Shown here piece by piece: positions 7,353 through 14,649 of a stretch of 40,525 bases of DNA; position 1 is the stretch's first letter; every line of letters begins with the position of its first letter. The notes below the pieces were generated by a model. It ran no database searches. It had not been told where the DNA came from and saw only the letters and a list, made by a program, of their open reading frames with translations. The DNA is from JBGTFE01 sp036403235 (GTDB lineage: Bacteria > Acidobacteriota > Blastocatellia > Pyrinomonadales > Pyrinomonadaceae): positions 1 to 40,525 of the forward strand of contig DASWRI010000072.1 in the NCBI GenBank assembly GCA_036403235.1, given 5' to 3'. A program made the position numbers and the translations under genes.

Positions 7353-7874
7353 ATGCGAACGTTTATTGTTTGCACAATTTTAGTTTTTTGTTGTTTGGCA
7401 ATTGGCTGTAAAGGGTTGGCTTATCGAACGTCTACTGATGGAATGTTGCCAACAATTGGTCAAAATGATATGGCGGTTACAAATCCAACATATTATTATT
7501 CTAATCCAATAGAACGCTTTGATATTGTCGTTTTCCAAGCTCCTGATTCTGTTAAAGAGTCCGGGAAACAAACAGGCGATGTTAGATTTATAAAACGAAT
7601 TATCGGATTACCGAATGAAAAAATTGAAATTAAAGCAAATAAAATATACATCAATGACGCATTACTAGATGAGCCTTTTGAAAAGATTGTCGATGAGAAA
7701 GACAAAATGAAAGACTTTCCGGCGATAGTTATACCCGAAGATGAATATTTTCTTTTAGGTGATAATCGTCCGAATAGTTTAGATAGTCGTTATTGGAAAC
7801 CATCGACAATTAAGAAAAAAGATATTTATTCTAAAATTGTAGAAATACGGAAAGATTTTTATAAAGACAAATAG
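7353..7874 (+). CDS. Signal peptidase I-like lipoprotein lacking the catalytic serine
   Basis: The 173-residue protein has the S26 fold motifs. RFIKRIIGLPNEKIEI contains the catalytic-lysine box, and LLGDNRPNSLDSRYW is the GDN..NS.DSR box. The nucleophile box reads TSTDGMLPTI, where the family has SM.PT. The residue before Met31 is Gly30 (codon GGA), so the catalytic serine appears replaced while the lysine box is kept. The N-terminus is a lipoprotein-like signal with Cys19 in LAIGC rather than the usual non-cleaved anchor. The gene is visibly AT-richer than the flanking nuoE and nuoF, which suggests separate origin or relaxed constraint. It stops three bases before nuoF. It may be inactive, or use another residue such as Ser27. 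Confidence 0.8.
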   Translation: MRTFIVCTILVFCCLAIGCKGLAYRTSTDGMLPTIGQNDMAVTNPTYYYSNPIERFDIVVFQAPDSVKESGKQTGDVRFIKRIIGLPNEKIEIKANKIYINDALLDEPFEKIVDEKDKMKDFPAIVIPEDEYFLLGDNRPNSLDSRYWKPSTIKKKDIYSKIVEIRKDFYKDK

Positions 7875-7877
7875 TCT

Positions 7878-9164
7878 ATGGAAATAAAAGCAATCGGGTG
7901 CGAACCTTTACAGCTCAGGCGAATGCACGTTAAAGACGGGCACACGCTCAAGGTTTATCAGGAAACGGGCGGCTATGCGAGCTTGAAAAAGGCTCTGGAG
8001 ATGTCGCAGGACGACATCATCAACGAAGTCAAAGCTTCGGCCCTGCGCGGTCGCGGCGGCGCCGGTTTTCCGACCGGAATGAAATGGGGCTTTGTGCCGC
8101 GTCAATCGCCGAAACCGAAATACGTCGTCTGCAACGCCGACGAATCCGAACCGGGAACATTTAAAGACCGCTATCTGCTCGAACGCGACCCGCACGCGTT
8201 GATTGAAGGAATGTTGATTGCGGCCTACGCGCTCGGCTCAGAGGCCTGCTACGTTTATTATCGCGGCGAATACAATTATTTAATCGACATCATGGACGTC
8301 GCCGTCGAGGAGGCACGCGCGGCCGGACTCGTCGGCAAAAACATTCTGGGCTCGGATTTTTCGTGCGAGTTTTACACGCACAGCGGTGCGGGCGCATACA
8401 TCTGCGGCGAGGAAACCGCGCTTTTGTCGAGTCTCGAAGGCTATCGCGGGCATCCGCGCATGAAGCCGCCGTTTCCTGCCGTCGAAGGTCTTTACGCCTG
8501 CCCGACGGTCGTCAACAATGTCGAAACTCTGACGGCCGTTCCGCAGATTCTCGAAATGGGCGGCGCGGCATGGCAGGCGCTCGGAACGGAAAAATCCGGC
8601 GGGACAAAGCTCTGGTCGGTTTCCGGCCACGTCAAAAAACCGGGCGTTTACGAGCTTCCGATGGGTTATATGGACATGGAAAAGTTCATTCTGGAGGACT
8701 GCGGCGGAATGCTTCGCGACGATAAAAAATTAAAAGCCTGTATTCCGGGCGGCTCATCGGTTTACGCGATGCGCGCCGACCAGATTATCGGCAAAAAAGT
8801 GCGGCTTGATTATGAAGGCTTGGTCGAAGCCGGCTCGCTCGTCGGTTCGGGCGGATTTATCGTGATGGACGAAACGGTCGATATTGTCGATTCGACAAAA
8901 AACCTGACCGAATTTTATCGTCACGAATCGTGCGGCTGGTGCACGCCCTGCCGCGAAGGAACAGATTGGCTGACGAAAATCTTCAACCGCATCGCCGACG
9001 GCGGCGGACGGCCCGAAGACGCGCAGCTGATTCTGGATTTGGTCGACAACATCGAAGGAAAATCGTTCTGCGCGCTCGGCGACGCCGCGGCCTGGGCGAT
9101 TCAAGGCGCGGTCAAACGCTTTCCTGAAGATTTCAAGAAACATTTAACTAACAACGGAAATTAA
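7878..9164 (+). CDS. nuoF: NADH-quinone oxidoreductase subunit F
   Basis: NuoF (51-kDa subunit) binds NADH and FMN and is the electron entry point of complex I. The glycine-rich NADH/FMN segment GRGGAGFPTG is at 58-67, with NADESEPGTFKDR (86-98) and AYICGEETALL in the flavin region. The [4Fe-4S] N3 ligands are Cys352, Cys355 and Cys358 (SCGWCTPCREG) plus Cys398. At 428 residues it has the usual length. It begins three bases after the signal-peptidase-like gene without an obvious Shine-Dalgarno, suggesting translational coupling. The bTHX gene follows 26 bases after the stop. Confidence 0.97.
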   Translation: MEIKAIGCEPLQLRRMHVKDGHTLKVYQETGGYASLKKALEMSQDDIINEVKASALRGRGGAGFPTGMKWGFVPRQSPKPKYVVCNADESEPGTFKDRYLLERDPHALIEGMLIAAYALGSEACYVYYRGEYNYLIDIMDVAVEEARAAGLVGKNILGSDFSCEFYTHSGAGAYICGEETALLSSLEGYRGHPRMKPPFPAVEGLYACPTVVNNVETLTAVPQILEMGGAAWQALGTEKSGGTKLWSVSGHVKKPGVYELPMGYMDMEKFILEDCGGMLRDDKKLKACIPGGSSVYAMRADQIIGKKVRLDYEGLVEAGSLVGSGGFIVMDETVDIVDSTKNLTEFYRHESCGWCTPCREGTDWLTKIFNRIADGGGRPEDAQLILDLVDNIEGKSFCALGDAAAWAIQGAVKRFPEDFKKHLTNNGN

Positions 9165-9190
9165 AACTTAAATTGGAGAGGTAAATTATT

Positions 9191-9322
9191 ATGGGAAAAG
9201 GTGATAAACGTTCAAGACGGGGAAAGATTTTTGCCGGAACTTATGGCAAGACGCGCCCGCGCAAAAAAACTAAAAAAGTTGTAAACAAAGAAAATAATTC
9301 TGAAAATAAAGATAACGCATAA
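9191..9322 (+). CDS. 30S ribosomal protein bTHX (Thx), 43 aa
   Basis: This short gene encodes MGKGDKRSRRGKIFAGTYGK followed by TRPRKKTKK and an Asn/Glu/Lys tail. The first 29 residues match the Thx family, a tiny very basic peptide first found in the Thermus 30S subunit, where it sits at the top of the head and stabilises rRNA. The consensus GKGDK.T.RGKI..G.YG..RPRK is followed almost without change. A strong GGAGAGG (9175-9181) lies nine bases before the ATG. The short acidic tail (about 33-43) is an addition to the usual 25-30 residues. Its place between nuoF and nuoG is odd for a ribosomal protein, and a length-based gene caller would likely miss it. Confidence 0.88.
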   Translation: MGKGDKRSRRGKIFAGTYGKTRPRKKTKKVVNKENNSENKDNA

Positions 9323-9341
9323 GCTGTAAAAAAAACATTAA

Positions 9342-11636
9342 ATGTCAGAAGAACTTATCAAAGTTACGATTAACGAGCAGGAATTCGAAGTCGAAAAAGG
9401 CGCGCGTCTGATTGACGTCTGCCACGAAAAAGGCTTCGGAATTCCATCATTTTGCTATTACGCCGACCTCGCTTTGCAGGCTTCGTGCCGGATGTGTCTG
9501 GTTCGTATCGAAAAGATGCCGAAACTCCAGACTTCGTGCACGATTACATGCACTGACGGAATGGTCGTCACGACCGAGAGCGACGAAATCGAAAAAGCGC
9601 AGCGCGCGATGGGCGAATTTCTGCTCGCCAATCACCCGCTCGACTGCCCGGTCTGCGACCGCGGCGGCGAGTGCGAATTGCAGGAAGTGATTTTCGATTG
9701 GGGCGACGTCGAGGAGCGTTTTCACGAAAAGAAAAACGCGCAGCCGGAAAAATTTCTCTCGCCGATTGTCGCCAACGACCCGCAAAGGTGCATCCTGTGC
9801 AAACGCTGCACGCGCGTCTGCGACGAATGGATGGGCGAAGAAGCCATCGAGGCCGGAAATCGCGGCGTCGATACGGTTATCGGGACATACGGCGGCTGGC
9901 TCAATTGTTCCGAATGCGGAAACTGCATCGAAGTCTGCCCGACCGGAACGCTTCTGGACGGAACTTATCGTCACGAAACGCGGCCCTGGGAATTAGACCA
10001 GACGATTACGACCGACGTTTACGGCTCGGACGGAATGCAGCTTTCAATCGGCGCGCGGCTCGGTCTGGTTCACCGAATCGTCGCGCGCGACCGCTACGTC
10101 AACGGTTTTAACGGCGAATTTCTCGACGTCAAAGCGCGTTTCGGACACGGATTCGTAAATCACGCCGACCGCATCAAAACGCCGATGATTCGCTACAAAA
10201 AAGGCGGGAAACTGATTCCTTCGACGTGGGACGACGCGATAAAATTCGTCGCCGACAAACTCAAGGAAGCGGGAAATAATGTCGGCGTCGTCGCTTCGTG
10301 CCGTTTGACGAACGAATCGATTTTCACGCTCAAGCGCTTTGCTACGGAAGTCGTCAAAACCGACAACTACGCCGTTGCCGACGCATACGATTTAGCTCCG
10401 TTTTTTGATAATTTGAGCGTTCCGCTTTGCACGCCGAAGGAAATTCGCTATGCGAAAACAATTCTTTTAATCGGCGGCGAACCCGAAGAAGAACAGACAT
10501 TTACGGCCAAACAGATGCGGCAGGCGGTTCGCAACGACGGGGCGAAATTGATTATCGTCAATGACACGCCGATTCGTCTCGCGGCGCAGGCGTCGCAGTT
10601 CGTTCACGTCAACCCGAATTCCTACGACGCGTTCGCGCTCGCTTTTTCGGACGCGGCGAGCGACGATTTGATGTCAAAACTCGGCATCGAAGCGGACACT
10701 TTTGACGAAATGCTCAAAACAATCGGCGAAACGACCGGCGACTTCGTGATTATGTTCGGCAAGGAGGTTTCATCCGAAGCGCAGTCGATTCTGGCAAATG
10801 CGGCGGGAAATTACGCGTCCGACACGCGCAGGGTTTTGCTTCATCCTCTGCCGCTTTACAACAATTCGGTCGGCGCAAACGACATGATGGCCGGCAAAAA
10901 ACCGCTTCTCGACGTTTTGAAAAACTCGAAATCGCTGCTCATCGCCGGAAGCTTGCAGGACGCGAGCGGGCTTGCAAATAAAGATTTTGTCGTCGTCCAG
11001 GAACTTTTCGAGACGGAAACAACGGCATTTGCCGATGTCGTTCTGCCGGCGGCGAGCTTTGCCGAAGTGGACGGAACTTTTACGAACAACGCGGGATTTG
11101 TCCAGCGCGTCCGTCTGGCCATCGAGCCGGTCAATCAATCGAAGCCCGATTGGATGATAACTTCGCTGATGGCGCGCGAGATGGGCACGGATTTCGGCTA
11201 CAACTTTTCGGCGAGCGCCGTTTTTCGCGCAATTTCCGATTCGGTCGCGGCTTACGCGGGCATTCGTTATCCGGATTTGAAGGACGAATCGCGTCCGGTT
11301 CAGGTCAAACACGAAATCGGCGGAAAGACGAATTTAGCGAAGGAAACGGACGCTTTGAAAGCGAGTGTCGCAAAACTGCCGGTTGACGCCGAAAAAAATA
11401 CGGTGACGCCGAAAGTCGGGCACAAACTGCATCGCGTGACGACTTTAACGGGCAAAACGCCGCAGTTTCACCTGCTCGCCAGCGGCAATCCGAAACCGGG
11501 CAACCTGCTCGTTTCGCCGCTCGTGCAGTTTAATTTGGACGGAACGCCGCGCTTGACGGAAATGGCAACGGCCGTCGGCGCGGGCGATAAGCTCGACGAT
11601 AAGGAAACCGTCCCGAGTGAAACGGTTCTGAAATAG
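9342..11636 (+). CDS. nuoG: NADH-quinone oxidoreductase subunit G
   Basis: NuoG (75-kDa subunit) carries the electron wire behind NuoF. The ferredoxin-like [2Fe-2S] ligands are Cys38, Cys49, Cys52 and Cys66. The His-Cys3 cluster N5 is formed by His98, Cys102, Cys105 and Cys111. Two further Cys4 sets follow: Cys150/153/156/160 and Cys189/192/195/199, the latter ending in CPTGTL. From about residue 215 the protein continues into a molybdopterin-oxidoreductase-like domain, which in complex I has lost its cofactor. The 764 residues fall within the family range. It begins 19 bases after bTHX. A hairpin lies between its stop and nuoH. Confidence 0.97.
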   Translation: MSEELIKVTINEQEFEVEKGARLIDVCHEKGFGIPSFCYYADLALQASCRMCLVRIEKMPKLQTSCTITCTDGMVVTTESDEIEKAQRAMGEFLLANHPLDCPVCDRGGECELQEVIFDWGDVEERFHEKKNAQPEKFLSPIVANDPQRCILCKRCTRVCDEWMGEEAIEAGNRGVDTVIGTYGGWLNCSECGNCIEVCPTGTLLDGTYRHETRPWELDQTITTDVYGSDGMQLSIGARLGLVHRIVARDRYVNGFNGEFLDVKARFGHGFVNHADRIKTPMIRYKKGGKLIPSTWDDAIKFVADKLKEAGNNVGVVASCRLTNESIFTLKRFATEVVKTDNYAVADAYDLAPFFDNLSVPLCTPKEIRYAKTILLIGGEPEEEQTFTAKQMRQAVRNDGAKLIIVNDTPIRLAAQASQFVHVNPNSYDAFALAFSDAASDDLMSKLGIEADTFDEMLKTIGETTGDFVIMFGKEVSSEAQSILANAAGNYASDTRRVLLHPLPLYNNSVGANDMMAGKKPLLDVLKNSKSLLIAGSLQDASGLANKDFVVVQELFETETTAFADVVLPAASFAEVDGTFTNNAGFVQRVRLAIEPVNQSKPDWMITSLMAREMGTDFGYNFSASAVFRAISDSVAAYAGIRYPDLKDESRPVQVKHEIGGKTNLAKETDALKASVAKLPVDAEKNTVTPKVGHKLHRVTTLTGKTPQFHLLASGNPKPGNLLVSPLVQFNLDGTPRLTEMATAVGAGDKLDDKETVPSETVLK

Positions 11637-11646
11637 TTAAACGGAA

Positions 11647-11678
11647 AGTGCGCTTGTTGAATTTACGACGGGCGCACT
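11647..11678 (+). other. Hairpin in the nuoG-nuoH gap
   Basis: AGTGCGC (11647-11653) pairs with GCGCACT (11672-11678). No T-tract follows (AAAATATTT), so it is more likely an RNA-stability or processing hairpin than a terminator. The remaining gap to nuoH has no gene; this is a place where nuoI could have been expected and is not found. Confidence 0.5.
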
Positions 11679-11748
11679 AAAATATTTAGAGTTGCAGAAT
11701 TTATTGATGTTTGTTGAATAAGCCGCGCGCTTGTTCTTTTCCTATTTT

Positions 11749-12837
11749 ATGGAACAGATTGTAAAAACAGCTTTTCCTTTTGCCGTCGTCGCGGTTGGAA
11801 TTTTGCTCGCGTTTCAGGGCGTCCTGATGATTGTCGCTTACACGGTTCTGGCCGAACGCAAGGTTTTGGGCTGGATTCAGGGACGAATCGGGCCGAATCG
11901 CGTCGGGCCGTGGGGCGTCATGCAGCCGTTTGCGGATTTGCTCAAATTTATTTTTAAGGAAGACCTCGTTCCCGACAAATCGACGAAATTCGTTTATTAT
12001 CTCGCGCCGATTGTCGCGCTGACGTGCGCGCTGATGCCGATTGTGGTTTACCCTTTCGGACCGGCAATTACGACGGTCGACTGGACGTTTCTGCCCTACG
12101 GACTGGGCGAAGGCGTCAAGGCGCTGCCGCTGACGATTGCCCGAATCGACGTCGGCGTTTTATACGTTCTCGGCATCACTTCGGTCGGCGTTTACGGCAT
12201 CGCGCTGGCGGGCTGGTCTTCGAACAATAAATACAGCTTGATGGGCGGACTTCGCTCGTCGGCGCAGATGATTTCGTATGAGCTTGCGATGGGCGCGTCG
12301 GTCATCGGCGTCGTGATGCTCGCCGGAACGCTCGATTTGAGCGGCATTATCGCGGCGCAAACGCAGTCGCCATTCAGGTGGTTCATCATTCCGCAGTTTA
12401 TCGGCTTCATCGTCTTTTTGATTTCGGCGTTTGCCGAGACGAACCGCGTCCCGTTCGATTTGCCCGAAGCCGAAACCGAGCTTGTCGCCGGTTTTCACAC
12501 CGAATATTCGGCGCTCAAATTCGCGCTCTTTTTTATGGCCGAATACGTGAACATGTTTACGGTTTCCGTAATGTGCACGGTTTTGTTTTTGGGCGGCTGG
12601 TATGTGCCGGGTTTGAGCCACATTTTTGCAGTCGGCTCGATTCCCTACGCCTTGGTGAGCCTCGTCGCGTTTATCGGCAAAATCTGCGCGTTTTTGTTTT
12701 TCTATATCTGGGTGCGCGGAACTTTGCCGCGCTTTCGCTTTGACCAGCTGATGAATTTCGGCTGGAAATTCCTTTTGCCGCTCGCGCTGGCAAATGTGAT
12801 TTTGACGATTGTTATCGTTTATTTTTTGAATAGATAA
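11749..12837 (+). CDS. nuoH: NADH-quinone oxidoreductase subunit H
   Basis: NuoH joins the quinone site to the proton-pumping membrane arm and has about eight helices. The family signatures are AERKVLGWIQGRIGPNRVGP (35-54) and the acidic loop NRVPFDLPEAETELVAGFH, followed by EYSALKFALFFMAEYVNM. From the ATG at 11749 the protein has 362 residues. The frame opens 18 bases earlier at a TTG, but the ATG gives the better start. No Shine-Dalgarno is obvious. The next subunit gene is nuoJ, not nuoI. Confidence 0.95.
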   Translation: MEQIVKTAFPFAVVAVGILLAFQGVLMIVAYTVLAERKVLGWIQGRIGPNRVGPWGVMQPFADLLKFIFKEDLVPDKSTKFVYYLAPIVALTCALMPIVVYPFGPAITTVDWTFLPYGLGEGVKALPLTIARIDVGVLYVLGITSVGVYGIALAGWSSNNKYSLMGGLRSSAQMISYELAMGASVIGVVMLAGTLDLSGIIAAQTQSPFRWFIIPQFIGFIVFLISAFAETNRVPFDLPEAETELVAGFHTEYSALKFALFFMAEYVNMFTVSVMCTVLFLGGWYVPGLSHIFAVGSIPYALVSLVAFIGKICAFLFFYIWVRGTLPRFRFDQLMNFGWKFLLPLALANVILTIVIVYFLNR

Positions 12838-12840
12838 AAG

Positions 12841-12914
12841 AGTGGTCGGCGGTCGGTAGTCAGTTGTCAGAAAAGACAATTACTGACCACTGACCACTGA
12901 CCACTGACCACTGA
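12841..12914. repeat. Heptad-repeat hairpin element between nuoH and nuoJ
   Basis: Left arm: AGTGGTC, GGCGGTC, GGTAGTC, AGTTGTC. Centre: AGAAAAGACAATTA. Right arm: CTGACCA repeated four times, then CTGACAC. The arms are imperfect reverse complements. The element ends four bases before the nuoJ ATG. The core GTTGTCAGAAAAGACAA is shared exactly with the nuoJ-nuoK element. Confidence 0.92.
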
Positions 12915-12918
12915 CACA

Positions 12919-13503
12919 ATGGTTACTACCGCTTTATTTTTCGTTTTCGCCGGACTCGCCATCGCGTGCGCGATTTCGCTCGTCTATCATAAAAATCCGC
13001 TTTACGGCGCGATTTCGCTGATTGGCGTTTTCGTTTCGCTTTCGTGTATTTACATCACGCTCGCCGCGCCGTTTATCGCCGCCGTGCAGGTTTTGATTTA
13101 CGCGGGCGCGATTATGGTGCTGGTCGTTTTCGTCATCATGCTTTTGAATCTCGACGAAGACCGGCCCGTCAATCGACTGCGCTATCTATACGCCGTCGGC
13201 GCGGGATTGGGCCTTGTTTTGCTCGTCCAGACGTTTTTTATTTTCTACGCCGTCAGCCGGACTCCGGTGCAGGCGGTGAAAACGGACGAAACGGTCGGCA
13301 AGACGATGAGCATCGGGCAGGCGATGTATACGGAATATCTGCTGCCGGTCGAAATCGTCGGAATTTTGCTTTTGATGGCGATTATCGGCGGCGTTATTTT
13401 GGTCAGAAGGCTGGCTCAGCCCGAACTGAAACTGGTAGTTGACAACGAATTGGAAAGACGAAACGAAGAGGAAGAAATAGACGATTACAGAATTGCACTT
13501 TAG
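12919..13503 (+). CDS. nuoJ: NADH-quinone oxidoreductase subunit J
   Basis: NuoJ is a five-helix membrane subunit that lies beside NuoK and NuoH and takes part in coupling. The segment QVLIYAGAIMVLVVFVIMLL, containing the kinked third helix, is the family hallmark. The 194-residue length is normal, with an acidic C-terminal tail after the last helix (GVILVRRLAQPE). The start follows a heptad repeat by only four bases, with no Shine-Dalgarno. nuoI, normally just upstream, is absent. Confidence 0.95.
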   Translation: MVTTALFFVFAGLAIACAISLVYHKNPLYGAISLIGVFVSLSCIYITLAAPFIAAVQVLIYAGAIMVLVVFVIMLLNLDEDRPVNRLRYLYAVGAGLGLVLLVQTFFIFYAVSRTPVQAVKTDETVGKTMSIGQAMYTEYLLPVEIVGILLLMAIIGGVILVRRLAQPELKLVVDNELERRNEEEEIDDYRIAL

Positions 13504-13509
13504 AAAAAA

Positions 13510-13583
13510 GTGGTCAGTGGTCGGTGGCCAGTTGTCAGAAAAGACAAAAAACTGGCCACCGACCACTGACCACTGACCACTGA
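13510..13583. repeat. Heptad-repeat hairpin element between nuoJ and nuoK
   Basis: Left arm: GTGGTCA, GTGGTCG, GTGGCCA, GTTGTCA. Centre: GAAAAGACAAAAA. Right arm: CTGGCCA, CCGACCA, CTGACCA, CTGACCA, CTGA. The two arms pair almost perfectly, including the variant GGCCA/TGGCC words, so base changes in one arm are matched in the other. It ends four bases before the nuoK ATG at 13588. Confidence 0.93.
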
Positions 13584-13587
13584 TTTT

Positions 13588-13893
13588 ATGGAACCGAGTT
13601 TAGCAAGCTATCTGGCACTTTCAGGAATTTTATTTACCATCGGCGCGGTCGGCGTGATTTTTAAGCGCAACGCCATCGGGATGTTTATGTGCATCGAGCT
13701 GATGCTCAACGCCGTCAATTTGACGTTCGTCGCCTTTTCGCGTTATTACGCCGACGTTACCGGACAGCTTTTTGTTTTTATGGTGATGAGCGTCGCGGCG
13801 GCCGAAGCGGCGGTCGGCCTCGGAATCATCATCGCGTTTTTCCGCAATCGCATCTCGGTTGACGTCGACGACGCCAGTATTTTGAAGAATTAG
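13588..13893 (+). CDS. nuoK: NADH-quinone oxidoreductase subunit K
   Basis: NuoK is a three-helix membrane subunit homologous to MrpC. The two buried glutamates needed for proton transfer are visible as Glu37 (MCIELMLNAVNL) and Glu73 (AAAEAAVGLGI). Its length of 101 residues is typical. The start lies four bases after the heptad element, with no Shine-Dalgarno. A gene for a secreted protein begins 12 bases after the stop. Confidence 0.96.
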   Translation: MEPSLASYLALSGILFTIGAVGVIFKRNAIGMFMCIELMLNAVNLTFVAFSRYYADVTGQLFVFMVMSVAAAEAAVGLGIIIAFFRNRISVDVDDASILKN

Positions 13894-13905
13894 ACGAGTT
13901 TGAAG

Positions 13906-14625
13906 ATGAGGTTAAATATAAATAAATTTATTTATGCAGGCGTATTTTGCTGCCTTATCTTGACCTGCGCGGGCGCTCAGTCAATCGAGAGAAAATCCGT
14001 CGAGCTGCCGCAAATCAGCGACGTTAAATCTCAGCTAAAAACCGCGACCGGATGGGCGCTTCGAGCGAACGGGCAATGGGTTAAATCCGGCAATGCCATC
14101 GCCATACCGGGAAATTCCAAAGGTCAGTCGGATAATTTTAACAGTTTCCAGCTGCGCGAAGTGGCGATTGACGACAAAGTTTATTCGCTGCTCATCAAGA
14201 AAATGACTCGTCTGGCCTATAAATATCCGGAGCTTCAGATGGACGTTTACAGACAGGAAGTAATGCTCTGGTTTGTTTTTGACAAGGCCAAGCTCGAAAA
14301 GGTAATCGACGAGAAAACGGAAATGGACAAATCTTACGGCGTCGATTTGGAAGTTCTATACAGCGACGAAAGAGCGCTTTTTCCATTTCTCTCTTACGGG
14401 ATGAAGGAAATCGCCAGCGAGATTCAAAGTGAAAAACAAGCGAATAAAAAGGGCTATAACTTCAAAAACGCGTTAATGGCCGTTTTTCCGGTTAATTATA
14501 AAGGCAAAAAGCTCGTCAGGTTTAATTTTTTATCCGGTTACGGGCCGTCGTTTGAAAAGGAAACTTTCGACAATGCTTATTACGAAGTCGATTACGATGC
14601 GTTTTACAAATTTATACGGTATTGA
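13906..14625 (+). CDS. Hypothetical secreted protein
   Basis: The 239-residue product starts with a Sec signal peptide (MRLNINKFIYAGVFCCLIL, cleavage probably after CAGA near residue 24). The mature part has no cysteine-rich or repeat region and no motif I recognise. It looks like one globular mixed alpha/beta domain with many Lys, Tyr and Phe residues. The ATG at 13906 is chosen over a TTG six bases upstream because it gives a clean signal peptide. It lies between nuoK and nuoL (12- and 24-base gaps), so it is probably transcribed with them. Any role in complex I assembly or membrane maintenance would be speculation. Confidence 0.75.
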   Translation: MRLNINKFIYAGVFCCLILTCAGAQSIERKSVELPQISDVKSQLKTATGWALRANGQWVKSGNAIAIPGNSKGQSDNFNSFQLREVAIDDKVYSLLIKKMTRLAYKYPELQMDVYRQEVMLWFVFDKAKLEKVIDEKTEMDKSYGVDLEVLYSDERALFPFLSYGMKEIASEIQSEKQANKKGYNFKNALMAVFPVNYKGKKLVRFNFLSGYGPSFEKETFDNAYYEVDYDAFYKFIRY

Positions 14626-14649
14626 TTAATAAATTTTGGATAAAGTCCA

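Noticed and set aside
12841..12914. CRISPR-like tandem repeats
   Set aside because: The period is 7 bp with no unique spacers of constant length; arms are reverse complements; no cas genes.
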